A DNA stretch of 48,199 nucleotides from Colwellia sp. D2M02 (GTDB lineage Bacteria; Pseudomonadota; Gammaproteobacteria; Enterobacterales; Alteromonadaceae). The DNA lies in NCBI RefSeq assembly GCF_018860755.1, contig NZ_JAHKPW010000010.1:47518-95716 (forward strand), written 5' to 3'. This document shows, piece after piece, positions 37,167 through 45,773 of this stretch. Below the pieces are notes generated by a model. That model made no database searches and was not told where the DNA came from. It was given only the letters and a program-made list of their open reading frames with translations. The position numbers were made by a program, and so were the translations under genes. How positions within the stretch are numbered: the stretch's first letter is position 1; every line of letters starts with the position of its first letter.

Positions 37167-37583
37167 CTACCAGGTTGCAACTGCAAAAGTGTATTCACCT
37201 TTAACATCGTTATGTTGAGTAAAGACCGTAACGTTGAACAGACCAAATGTAGCTGCCCTAGCGACATTACTATCTGGCTCCAACGGTGGAGAAAGTAAAG
37301 AGATCCTTTCTGCTTGCCATTGAAAGTCAACACCAAAAGCTAATAGTTCACCACTAAACGACGACAAGCTTAAATCGACTGCTTTACTTTGAATTTCTGA
37401 TTTAATTATTCGGTTGATCAATGGTACTGCTTGGTTATACTCCGCAACACGAATCGCTTTTTTTGATGATAGCGATGATGCAGAAAATAACTCGGCAACA
37501 AGTGCTATAGAAGCAAACAATATAATTGCTGCAATTAACACTTCTATCAGTGTAAAACCTTGATTGGCACGATTATTCTTCAT
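37167..37583 (-). CDS. gspI: Minor pseudopilin GspI
   Basis: A 138-residue protein with leader MKNNRANQG before FTLIEVLIAAIILFASIALV (Glu+5 present). The size is typical for GspI. The ATG at 37583 is chosen over the longer frame to 37658, which only overlaps gspH, giving an 11-bp overlap with gspH. It bridges GspH/J/K in the pseudopilus tip. Confidence 0.87.
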   Translation of the reverse strand: MKNNRANQGFTLIEVLIAAIILFASIALVAELFSASSLSSKKAIRVAEYNQAVPLINRIIKSEIQSKAVDLSLSSFSGELLAFGVDFQWQAERISLLSPPLEPDSNVARAATFGLFNVTVFTQHNDVKGEYTFAVATW

Positions 37584-38010
37584 TATCATTAAACTCATAA
37601 GGCTCGAAGACGCTGCCAACAGCAAAGTGACGCGGTGCCTCCTGCCAAAAAATACCAAAGGTTGTTGGGGTTATAACCGCTTTGGTTGATATGCTGTAAT
37701 CTTGGGGAACAAAAACGAGCTGTTTAAAGCTAATAACTTGCTGTTGCTCATTTTGGGTGATTTGTATCTTATTTTCTTGCAGTGTCACTTGAAAGGGCAA
37801 ACCTTCATAAAAGGCTCGATAGCTTAACTGTTTAAAAAGGTGTTTTACTTTTTCTAATTCAACCTGACGCTCTTGCTGTGCCACTGTTTTAGTAACTAAG
37901 CCACCGGTCATCCCCATCAAGATGGAAATAATAGCCATGACAACCATAAGTTCAATTAACGAAAAACCCGATAGTCTTGTGGTGATTTTAGACTTAGAAA
38001 GGGACATCAT
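37573..38010 (-). CDS. gspH: Minor pseudopilin GspH
   Basis: A 145-residue pseudopilin. The leader MMSLSKSKITTRLSG precedes FSLIELMVVMAIISILMGMTG, with Glu+5. The C-terminal beta domain includes VTLQENKIQITQNE. Two adjacent ATG codons (38010 and 38007) are possible starts; either overlaps gspF by a few bases. It links the tip complex to the GspG fibre. Confidence 0.88.
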   Translation of the reverse strand: MMSLSKSKITTRLSGFSLIELMVVMAIISILMGMTGGLVTKTVAQQERQVELEKVKHLFKQLSYRAFYEGLPFQVTLQENKIQITQNEQQQVISFKQLVFVPQDYSISTKAVITPTTFGIFWQEAPRHFAVGSVFEPYEFNDNEE

Positions 38011-39196
38011 TAATTGATACCATACTCATTAGCATTGAAATTACGATACCACCAACAAACCCCCCCATAAAAATCAACATAATTGGTTCTAGCATTGTTG
38101 TTAACTTTTTAATCACTTGCTCTAAGTCATTTTTGCTTCGGCTAGCAACTTCTTTAAATACTCGAGGTAAGCGACCAGTTTCTTCACCAACCTTAATAAT
38201 AGATAAGAAAAAGTCAGGAAAAATACGTGTTTTTGCTAACACCTGACTCAGCTGTTTTCCTGATTTCAATTGTTTAAGTGCTTGTTTAGCATCTCGTTTT
38301 AATTCATCTTGTTTTAATGTGTTTGCCGTTAACTCTAATGTAGTATCAAGCTGTAAACCGGCCTCTAACATCATTGCCATTGACTGTGCAAAACGTATAC
38401 GTTCAGCCGTTAAAATAATACTCCCAATACCAGGCAAGTGCGAAGCCTTAACATAAAACCAGCTTTTAACTTCAGTTTTTTTCAATGCATAACTCAAGGC
38501 CACTAACAAGCCAACAACGCCACCTATAATAATAGCTTGATAATCAACAAAAAAGTTACTGACATTGATAATTACTTGCGTGTACCATGGCGCTAAAGAT
38601 AAGTCGGTAAAAATACCGGCCATTTTAGGCACAATGAAAGTCAAAACGAAGTAAACCGCCATAATACAAACAAAGAATATTACTGCAGGATAAGTTAGTG
38701 CCGCGGATATTTGAGATCGTAAATCTTTTTGGAACTTTAAATCATCAGCAAGGCGATTTAACACCTCAGGTAAGTTACCTGAGGTTTCACCAATTTTTAG
38801 TAAGCTGATATATAAAGGACCAAAAATACTTTCATGTTTAGCAAAAGCTTCACTCAGTGAAGCCCCTTTTTTCAAGGCCGATGATATTTGATTTAATAAG
38901 CGGTTTAATGCTGGGCTCGCATTAGATTGACGGATGATATCAATCCCTTTATCGACTCTAATACCACTTTCTAGCAGCAATGCTAATTCACTCGTAAAAA
39001 ACTCAAGTTGATCCAATGTGACATTTTGCGAAAATAGTCCTGACAAACCGGTATTTTTTGATACGGCCTGAATTGACATAGGGTTTAACCCCTCATGTTG
39101 CAGCTTCTTCAGCGCTTCAATTTTATTTTCAGCGTCAATAGTCCCTTGATGGCGATCGCCTTGAGAGTCAACAGCCTTATATTCAAACTCAATCAC
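37994..39196 (-). CDS. gspF: Type II secretion inner-membrane platform protein GspF
   Basis: A 400-residue polytopic protein that couples GspE ATP hydrolysis to pseudopilus growth. It has two T2SSF repeats (LEFFTSELALLLESGIRVDK and FAQSMAMMLEAGLQLDTTLE starts) and three membrane segments, near 170-190, 218-240 and the C-terminus (PIMLIFMGGFVGGIVISMLM). The Gly-Asn/Arg pair GETSGNLPEVL and GEETGRLPRVF marks the family. The ATG overlaps gspE by 4 bp. Confidence 0.95.
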   Translation of the reverse strand: MIEFEYKAVDSQGDRHQGTIDAENKIEALKKLQHEGLNPMSIQAVSKNTGLSGLFSQNVTLDQLEFFTSELALLLESGIRVDKGIDIIRQSNASPALNRLLNQISSALKKGASLSEAFAKHESIFGPLYISLLKIGETSGNLPEVLNRLADDLKFQKDLRSQISAALTYPAVIFFVCIMAVYFVLTFIVPKMAGIFTDLSLAPWYTQVIINVSNFFVDYQAIIIGGVVGLLVALSYALKKTEVKSWFYVKASHLPGIGSIILTAERIRFAQSMAMMLEAGLQLDTTLELTANTLKQDELKRDAKQALKQLKSGKQLSQVLAKTRIFPDFFLSIIKVGEETGRLPRVFKEVASRSKNDLEQVIKKLTTMLEPIMLIFMGGFVGGIVISMLMSMVSINDVPF

Positions 39197-40851
39197 CCTG
39201 CAACCCTTAAAACTTCTTCAATCGTGGTAACACCTGTAATAACTTTATATAAGCCATCCTCAAGTAAGTCACGACGCTTTAATTGATGATTGTGTGCTTT
39301 AGCTTTGTTAATGAACTGATCATTTTTAGGGATTTCTTTAATAGCATCATCACAGCGCAAATATTCATTTATAGCAATACGCCCTTTATAGCCACTATGA
39401 TTGCAGTGCTCACAACCAACAGCTTCTTTGATAGTAATATCTTGAATGCCTGCATTATCAGCTACTTTTTGTAATGGATATTTACTCATCAGCTCTTCAG
39501 TATGACTAACGGGAGTTGCACACTTTTCACATAACCTGCGAGCGAGACGCTGGGCTACCACAGACACTAACGCAGCATTAAGTAAAAACTCATCAACACC
39601 TAGATCCAGTAAACGGGTATAAGCACTTGCCGCATCATTTGTATGAACAGTACTAAAAACCAAATGCCCTGTTAACGCTGATTGCAATGCAATACGTGCC
39701 GTTTCTGCATCTCGTATTTCACCTACCATAATAATATCGGGGTCTTGACGAACGATAGAGCGAATACCAGCAGCAAAGTCAAAACCTATATCAGGATTCA
39801 CTTGTACTTGGTTTACGCCATCAAGTTGGTATTCAACAGGATCTTCAAGTGTAATTATTTTTACATCTGGATTGTTTAGTTCATTTAAGAACGTATAAAG
39901 TGTCGTTGTTTTACCTGAACCTGTAGGGCCCGTTAATAGAATAACCCCTGTCGTTTTCTTTAGATCTTGTTGGATAAGTGTTTGAGTATCTTGAGATAAC
40001 CCTAGAATCGACATATCGTATTTAATAGACTCTTTCAGTAAGAAGCGAAGTACAATACTTTCTCCGTCATTCAGTGGTAATGCTGAAACACGAATATCTA
40101 GCTCTTGATTAGCTATGCGCATTTCTATCTTTCCATCTTGAGGGCGGCGCTTCTCAGCAATATCCATCCCCGAAAGAATCTTTAAACGTGTGGTGATTGG
40201 TAACCGCATCTTAGGTGCTAGTGTTTCGACTTCATGTAAAACGCCATCAATACGGTATCGAACACGAAAACGACCGATATGTGGCTCTAAGTGCATATCT
40301 GAGGCACCTCGAGCAAGTGCTTTTGTTATTAAAGAGTTTAATAAATTAACTGTGGGCGCTTCTGATGCAAGTTCACGTAATCTCGCTTCTTCATCACCTG
40401 TTAACTCTTCATTTTCAATATTAATATCACTTTGACTTTGAATTTCATAAAAGAACACTTGCAATTGCGACTCTGACGCAACAGAAATATCAAACTCAAC
40501 ATTTTGATTTTGTAAGTACTGAATTAGATCAATATTTAACGGGTCTTTCGCTGCAATAGTCCAAGATTCACTGCTCACTTTTAATAATAAGCAATCATAA
40601 GACTTTAACTTTAATAATATAGAGATATCTACAGTCGGTAACTGCCAGTTAGGCCAATTATCTGCATTAAATAACGGATAAGATAACAACTGACTATAAA
40701 GCGGCGCTAGATCATCTTCAGTTAAGCAGCCCATGTTGACCAAAATCTGTTCTAAACGACCGTCGTAACGATTTTGATAAGCTTTCGCTTTTTCCATGTC
40801 TGTAACACTAATATCAAAGCGTTCTTCTAACAATTGAACAAGAGCTATCAT
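39193..40851 (-). CDS. gspE: Type II secretion ATPase GspE
   Basis: Cytoplasmic hexameric ATPase, 552 residues, driving the pseudopilus. N1/N2 domains interact with GspL. The Walker A motif GPTGSGKT is at 308-315, the Asp box and Walker B IIMVGEIRDAE at 373-383, and the His box TVHTNDAA near 401. The zinc-binding tetracysteine pairs are CEKC (441-444) and CEHC (480-483), as is normal for GspE and not for PilB of all types. The ATG overlaps gspG by 4 bp. Confidence 0.95.
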   Translation of the reverse strand: MIALVQLLEERFDISVTDMEKAKAYQNRYDGRLEQILVNMGCLTEDDLAPLYSQLLSYPLFNADNWPNWQLPTVDISILLKLKSYDCLLLKVSSESWTIAAKDPLNIDLIQYLQNQNVEFDISVASESQLQVFFYEIQSQSDINIENEELTGDEEARLRELASEAPTVNLLNSLITKALARGASDMHLEPHIGRFRVRYRIDGVLHEVETLAPKMRLPITTRLKILSGMDIAEKRRPQDGKIEMRIANQELDIRVSALPLNDGESIVLRFLLKESIKYDMSILGLSQDTQTLIQQDLKKTTGVILLTGPTGSGKTTTLYTFLNELNNPDVKIITLEDPVEYQLDGVNQVQVNPDIGFDFAAGIRSIVRQDPDIIMVGEIRDAETARIALQSALTGHLVFSTVHTNDAASAYTRLLDLGVDEFLLNAALVSVVAQRLARRLCEKCATPVSHTEELMSKYPLQKVADNAGIQDITIKEAVGCEHCNHSGYKGRIAINEYLRCDDAIKEIPKNDQFINKAKAHNHQLKRRDLLEDGLYKVITGVTTIEEVLRVAG

Positions 40852-41243
40852 TGATGAATAACATCCGCACTTTCATCTTCACCACCTTCTTTACCATCTA
40901 GCCCATAAGACATGATGCCGTAAGGTGCATTGTTAGGTCCTGGTACGGTATAAATATAAGGTTTTCCCCAAGGATCTAAAGGTAATGCTTTAGGTAAGTA
41001 TGGACCATCCCAGCTTGGGTTCTCACTGCTACGTAGCTCTTCTAAGCTTGAAGGGACACTACCAATATCTAAACGGTAAGTGTCAATAGCGGTTTCAAAC
41101 ATTTGCATTTGCGCTACTGCGGTTTTCTTTTTTGATGAGCTAACTTTTGAAAATAGTTTTGGCGCAACTAATGAGCCCAATAAGCCAAGTATAATAAGTA
41201 CAATCATCAGCTCCATTAAGCTGAAACCTTTATTCTTTTTCAT
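40848..41243 (-). CDS. gspG: Major pseudopilin GspG
   Basis: The structural subunit of the pseudopilus, 131 residues. Leader MKKNKG is cleaved before FSLMELMIVLIILGLLGSLV (Glu+5). The C-terminal part has LPLDPWGKPYIYTVPG and ends YGLDGKEGGEDESADV, the calcium site of GspG. AGGAG lies 7 nt before the ATG. It heads the operon G-E-F-H-I-J-K-L-M-C-D, an order different from canonical gspCDEFGHIJKLMN. A 5-bp-stem inverted repeat (41281-41294) lies in the short gap to the upstream gene. Confidence 0.95.
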   Translation of the reverse strand: MKKNKGFSLMELMIVLIILGLLGSLVAPKLFSKVSSSKKKTAVAQMQMFETAIDTYRLDIGSVPSSLEELRSSENPSWDGPYLPKALPLDPWGKPYIYTVPGPNNAPYGIMSYGLDGKEGGEDESADVIHQ

Positions 41244-41314
41244 TTTTAACTCCTAATAAACCACGGTTTTCTGATCGCATGAGTTTAACAACTCACTATA
41301 GCCTTGTCGATATA

Positions 41315-42487
41315 CTATGCCTTAAGGATAGTAAAAACTTGTTTCCACATATTTCTAGTTTGCTCTTTAACTAGCTGAGCATGAGTCAAACATTGTGTCT
41401 TTTGAGCTGTAAGGCTGTCATTAAAAACGGTACATTGATCGACCATATCGTTTTTTGTCATTTTAAAATCAAGTACGTTGTCACTAACACCGTACTCTTG
41501 AAATAACATTTGATACTTATGACTCCAACTTGTTGCTAAACAAGGGACACCTTGAATTAGAGCACTGACACAGCCATGAAATCGACTCGATAATACCGCG
41601 TCCATTTCGCCTATATAGGCTTTAATACCCACAGCTGATAGACCTTGCTTAATCGTTATATCACCACTTAATTGCTCTGCTATTTTTTGGCAGATTGCCT
41701 GATCTTCATGACCCTCATGATTCAGTAAAACCACTTGCCAACCTAAGCCTTGATAATGCTTACCAGCGTTAACTAAAAAATCAAGGTAACTTTGCTCATC
41801 AACACTGGCATTTTCATGGTGGAATTTAGAGACCATTTTATTATTAGGAATAATGCACAGAGTTTGTGCCTGGTTTTCACTTTTCTCAATTGAGCAATGC
41901 AGCTCTGGTTCAACTAAGCATGTAAAGTCAGGGCTTTGTATAACGTGTGCTATACCTTGATTAACAAGCAATTCTGTCACCGCTTGATATGAACTATCAT
42001 CGCGAGGAAAAACTAAGCTTGCTTTGGAAAAAACAGTTTGCCCATAATCACGAATATTAGCGCGATAAAAAGGACCTAACGCCTGAGGTAGAAAAATATA
42101 TTTTTTACCTTGCTGGTGAAAACGCGCAACTTCTTTTGCGGTGTGAGCTAATGACTTAACTCCCCATTGTTCACCATAAGCAAAACCGCTTGCATCGAGT
42201 ATTACATCAACATCTTTCTCAGTAACTAAGCCATAGCGCTTAAAAAAATTAAGTAACCTAGTTGGCAACTTAGCAAAAAAACCCGTTAGGTCTATTTTTC
42301 CACGACGAAAGCTTAATTTTTGCCATGCACCTAATCGTGCTCTTTGTTGATAAGGAAGATGGGGACCTGGAGATAAAGTGATCTGATATTCTCCTAGCTC
42401 TTTATCTAGCTGTTCGAGAATAGCAACTAACATCAATTCAGCACCTTTATTAGAGAACTGAACGCCTTTAATTTCAATATTTAACAA
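41315..42487 (-). CDS. Polysaccharide pyruvyl transferase family protein, TTG start
   Basis: A 390-residue GT-B-like protein predicted to put a pyruvate ketal on, or otherwise modify, a surface sugar with PEP. Motifs are KGVQFSNKGAELMLVAIL at the N-terminus, DASGFAYGEQWG, KKYIFLPQALGPF, VFPRDDSSY, and the C-terminal SSRFHGCVSALIQGVPCLATSWSHKY. The start codon is TTG (42485-42487), with AGGA 7 nt upstream. It stands between the nitroreductase gene and the T2SS operon, 71 bp before gspG; it could share its transcript. The acceptor is unknown. Confidence 0.87.
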   Translation of the reverse strand: MLNIEIKGVQFSNKGAELMLVAILEQLDKELGEYQITLSPGPHLPYQQRARLGAWQKLSFRRGKIDLTGFFAKLPTRLLNFFKRYGLVTEKDVDVILDASGFAYGEQWGVKSLAHTAKEVARFHQQGKKYIFLPQALGPFYRANIRDYGQTVFSKASLVFPRDDSSYQAVTELLVNQGIAHVIQSPDFTCLVEPELHCSIEKSENQAQTLCIIPNNKMVSKFHHENASVDEQSYLDFLVNAGKHYQGLGWQVVLLNHEGHEDQAICQKIAEQLSGDITIKQGLSAVGIKAYIGEMDAVLSSRFHGCVSALIQGVPCLATSWSHKYQMLFQEYGVSDNVLDFKMTKNDMVDQCTVFNDSLTAQKTQCLTHAQLVKEQTRNMWKQVFTILKA

Positions 42488-42574
42488 TCTATTGTCCTAA
42501 TTATTTCAAATGAAGCCTAAAACACTACCTCTCGATATTGTTTTATAGACTTCTGATAAGTTTACTTTATTAAG

Positions 42575-43654
42575 CTACTCAGAAGTATTAACAAAGTGTA
42601 TTAATTGCTCTGCAGACTTTTTCTGAGAGTACGGTATACCACCATCTGATACTGGCTCCCCTACGGCAATTAACATGATAGTTTTTTTATAATGTGGCAA
42701 CCCTAATAACTGGCTTATTTTATTATCAACCACTTTCAGCTCAGGCCAGTTCATCGGACAAGATGCCAACCCTAGTGTTGGTAATGTTTGCATAAATTGC
42801 ATTGCGGCTAAGCTTGCATCTATGTAAATAACGTGACGATCTCTTTCATGTTCATAGCATGAGTAATCACCAATAAGCGCTATTAAACAAGGAATATTAT
42901 CCGCAAAGCCACCACCACCAATCGCCAGCTTACTCACTTTATTAAGCAGCGGCTCTTGGTCTATTACATAAAACTCATAAGGCTGTCGGTTACAGGCACT
43001 CGGAGCTTGTGAGGCTAATGTAACCGCTTGCTTGATTTTTTCACGGCAAACAGGGCTTTGCTTAAACCAGCGCGTTGAACGCCTAGTATCAATAAATTGC
43101 GCAAACTCTTGATAAGATAATGGTGCTTTCGCTAATTCACTATTTTGATAAGGAGTTAAGCTTAAATCGTATGCAAACTGCTTGTTGTAAAACTCAGCTG
43201 CTAAGGTAGCTAATAACGTACTTTGTGTTAAGTCTACACTTTGATAAAACCTTGCAAGTACTGCACTTGCCCAAGCTATTTCATCAGCTTGATGTTGCTC
43301 TGAGTTGATAGCGAAAAACAAGGCAGCTTGAGTTTCTTCAATATAGTCTAAGGCAAAAATAGGCTTTAATGGTTTCATTATTAAGCCTTTTTCTAAGCGG
43401 TGAGTATTGCGTCTTAATAATGGGTTTGATGTTTGTTGCGCAGAGTGTTTAGTGCGAACATTATAATTTAACATGCCTTGTAAAATAGAAAATTGCTCTC
43501 TTTGATAAGCATTGTTAAAAAAACTAAAGTAGCATTTGGCTAAAAAGGGATTTTTTGCAAAAAAAGGTAGAGAGGCTTGATGAGTACGATGAATTAATGC
43601 TTTTATTTGTAAAAGTAGCTTACTGGGTAATATTTTTTTGATCAATTGACGCAT
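42575..43654 (-). CDS. Nitroreductase-family protein
   Basis: A 359-residue protein whose C-terminal two thirds is a nitroreductase fold. Landmarks are DTRRSTRWFKQSPV (FMN-phosphate contacts), ASQAPSACNRQPYEFYVID, IDASLAAMQFMQTLPTLGL and VAVGEP-like IAVGEPVSDGG. The N-terminal ~100 residues are extra and contain RRNTHRLEKGLIMKP, seen in nitroreductase-like proteins of polysaccharide clusters. FMN-dependent redox chemistry is likely, the substrate is unknown. It is the first gene of the leftward pair with the pyruvyl transferase. A hairpin terminator lies upstream. Confidence 0.83.
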   Translation of the reverse strand: MRQLIKKILPSKLLLQIKALIHRTHQASLPFFAKNPFLAKCYFSFFNNAYQREQFSILQGMLNYNVRTKHSAQQTSNPLLRRNTHRLEKGLIMKPLKPIFALDYIEETQAALFFAINSEQHQADEIAWASAVLARFYQSVDLTQSTLLATLAAEFYNKQFAYDLSLTPYQNSELAKAPLSYQEFAQFIDTRRSTRWFKQSPVCREKIKQAVTLASQAPSACNRQPYEFYVIDQEPLLNKVSKLAIGGGGFADNIPCLIALIGDYSCYEHERDRHVIYIDASLAAMQFMQTLPTLGLASCPMNWPELKVVDNKISQLLGLPHYKKTIMLIAVGEPVSDGGIPYSQKKSAEQLIHFVNTSE

Positions 43655-43700
43655 GAGTTCAGAAATGCTGCTAAGTAAATGACATATCGATCGTTAAAGT

Positions 43701-43735
43701 ATAAACAGCTAGCTTATGATTAGCTAGCTGTTTAT
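43701..43735 (-). terminator. Hairpin terminator candidate after fadD
   Basis: ATAAACAGCTAGCT (43701-43714) pairs perfectly over 14 bp with AGCTAGCTGTTTAT (43722-43735) around a 7-nt loop. It lies 41 bp past the fadD stop and separates fadD from the nitroreductase gene. The U-tract is short, so termination strength is uncertain. Confidence 0.6.
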
Positions 43736-43775
43736 ATTGAGTAGCCCCTTGGTTTAATTGAGCAACTAAGCAGAA

Positions 43776-45431
43776 TTAACGTAACTCTCGCCTTAGTATT
43801 TTACCCACATTGGTTTTTGGTAACTCTTTCCTAAACTCAACAATTTTAGGCACTTTATAATTAGTTAAGTTTTCACGGCAATGTTTAATTAATGTTGCTT
43901 CATCTAAGGTTTCATTCTTAGCGACAACAAATAATTTAACCATCTCGCCACTAACGTCATGTGGAACGCCAATGGCCGCAGCTTCAAGTACGTCTTCATG
44001 CATTACCGCCACTTCTTCTATTTCATTAGGATAAACATTAAAGCCAGAGACAATAATCATATCTTTTTTGCGATCAACAATAGTAAAAAAGCCTTTTTCA
44101 TCCATAAAGGCAATATCACCCGTCGCTAGCCAACCCTCTTTAAGTACTTCATCGGTTGCTTCTGGGCAATTATAGTAACCACGCATCACTTGTGGACCTT
44201 TTACCCACATTTCGCCTGACTCACCTAATGGTGCTTCATTGCCATCTTCTAACATAATTTTAATGTCAGTCGATGAAGCTGGAATACCAATACTGCCGTC
44301 GTATGCAGTTAAATTATATGGGCTTAATGTGACTAATGGTGCGCACTCGGTTAAACCATAGCCTTCAAGTAAACGTGTACCGGTAATATTTTGCCAACGC
44401 TCTGCTACCGGTCGCTGTACTGCCATACCACCACCCAATGACATTTTTAAGTGACTAAAATCTAACTCATTAAAACCTTGAGTATTTAATAAACCATTAA
44501 ATAAAGTATTTACGCCAGTAATCGCCGTAAAAGGATATTTACTTAGCTCTTTAACAAAATTAGGCATATCTCTTGGGTTAGTTATCAGTAAGTTACTACC
44601 GCCTAAGGTGAAGAAGGTTAAGCAGTTAGCGGTTAAAGCAAAGATATGATAAAGCGGTAGAGCAGTAACTATTAGCTCTTCCCCTTCTTTTAATAACGGT
44701 GAAATAGCCGCTTTAGCTTGTTGTAAGTTAGCCACCATATTACGGTGGGTTAGCATAGCTCCTTTCGATGGGCCTGTAGTACCACCTGTATATTGTAAAA
44801 AAGCTAAATCATCGCCACATAATTCAACAGCGCTTAAGTTAAGGTTCATTCCCTCACTTACCGCTTTATTAAAACGTATAGTATTAGGTAAGTGAAATGC
44901 TGGCACCATTTTTTTCACGTATTTAACAACACTATTAACAATTGCGCCTTTAACAAAACCTAGGCGATCGCCAAGCGATGTCATAATCACACGCTCTACA
45001 GGTGTTTTATCAATAACTTTTTCTAAGGTGCTAGCAAAGTTTTCAATAATAAGCATTGCTTTAGCATTAGAGTCTTTCAATTGGTGCTCAAGCTCGCGCG
45101 CGGTATATAGCGGATTAACATTAACCACGGTCAATCCAGCGAGTAACGCACCAAATAAAGCAATAGGGTATTGCAAGCAATTAGGCACCATAATGGCAAA
45201 CTTGTCGCCTTTTTTAAGTCCTAAGTCTTGTTGTAAATACGCAGCAAACGCTGTTGCTTGTGTCGCTAGCTCTTGGTAAGTAATACCAACGCCCATGTTA
45301 ATGAAAGCAGTTTTGTCGGCATATTTAGTGGAATATTTATGAAACATAGCCACCAATGACGGATATTTATCTGCATCGATTTCAAACGGTACGTCACTTG
45401 GGTAACTTTTTTCTAACCAGATTTTTTCCAC
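43776..45431 (-). CDS. fadD: Long-chain fatty acid--CoA ligase FadD
   Basis: Activates long-chain fatty acids to acyl-CoA by way of an acyl-AMP, at the inner membrane. The 551-residue protein aligns with E. coli FadD from its first residues. It has the AMP-binding [20 protein letters not shown], the GYGLTECAP motif, [23 protein letters not shown] and the C-terminal Lys of [13 protein letters not shown]. The frame is open to a GTG at 45458, but the GTG at 45431, with AGGA 8 nt upstream, gives [15 protein letters not shown], matching the FadD start. Single-gene unit. Confidence 0.95.
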   Translation of the reverse strand: MEKIWLEKSYPSDVPFEIDADKYPSLVAMFHKYSTKYADKTAFINMGVGITYQELATQATAFAAYLQQDLGLKKGDKFAIMVPNCLQYPIALFGALLAGLTVVNVNPLYTARELEHQLKDSNAKAMLIIENFASTLEKVIDKTPVERVIMTSLGDRLGFVKGAIVNSVVKYVKKMVPAFHLPNTIRFNKAVSEGMNLNLSAVELCGDDLAFLQYTGGTTGPSKGAMLTHRNMVANLQQAKAAISPLLKEGEELIVTALPLYHIFALTANCLTFFTLGGSNLLITNPRDMPNFVKELSKYPFTAITGVNTLFNGLLNTQGFNELDFSHLKMSLGGGMAVQRPVAERWQNITGTRLLEGYGLTECAPLVTLSPYNLTAYDGSIGIPASSTDIKIMLEDGNEAPLGESGEMWVKGPQVMRGYYNCPEATDEVLKEGWLATGDIAFMDEKGFFTIVDRKKDMIIVSGFNVYPNEIEEVAVMHEDVLEAAAIGVPHDVSGEMVKLFVVAKNETLDEATLIKHCRENLTNYKVPKIVEFRKELPKTNVGKILRRELR

Positions 45432-45773
45432 AATTACTTTCCTCGACAGCTGTTTCACTGTTATTTGTTATTGTTTTAACTATAGCGCAGATTTAATTAT
45501 CGTTATTATACCTGTAATTAATCAAGACGCATGCCCCTGAGTGATGACTGTGCTTCAATTCATGACATTTGATGAACTGATTTCTTTGAATAATTTAATG
45601 ATTATTGTACTTTTTATAACAACTATAGTTATTTTTATTGTTTTAATTATATGAACACTGAAGTTTTATCAAATTTATCTGCAATGTACCAGTTTTTTAA
45701 ACGAGTGTTTTAATTTTGCAAATAAATAATACTTTTTCGTACACTTTAACGCCAGCGTGACTTGGTGTTACTC
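45432..45773. other. Gene-free upstream region of fadD
   Basis: An AT-rich 342-bp stretch between the alpha/beta hydrolase stop and the fadD start. On the minus strand a perfect TATAAT (45510-45505) could be the fadD -10 box, but no good -35 lies 16-18 bp before it. A short palindrome AACTATAGTT is present. I see no FadR/PsrA-like site and no hairpin terminator for the upstream gene. Confidence 0.4.

Noticed and set aside
31188-41243. MSHA or type IV pilus operon.
   Set aside because: Gene order, GspE-type tetracysteines, GspG calcium-site end and a long GspK fit T2SS; there is no major pilin with a large variable domain and no pilT/pilQ-type set.
45651-45713. A 20-codon ATG frame on the plus strand in the fadD upstream region.
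   Set aside because: No ribosome-binding site, AT-rich context and no recognisable peptide class; chance is the simplest explanation.
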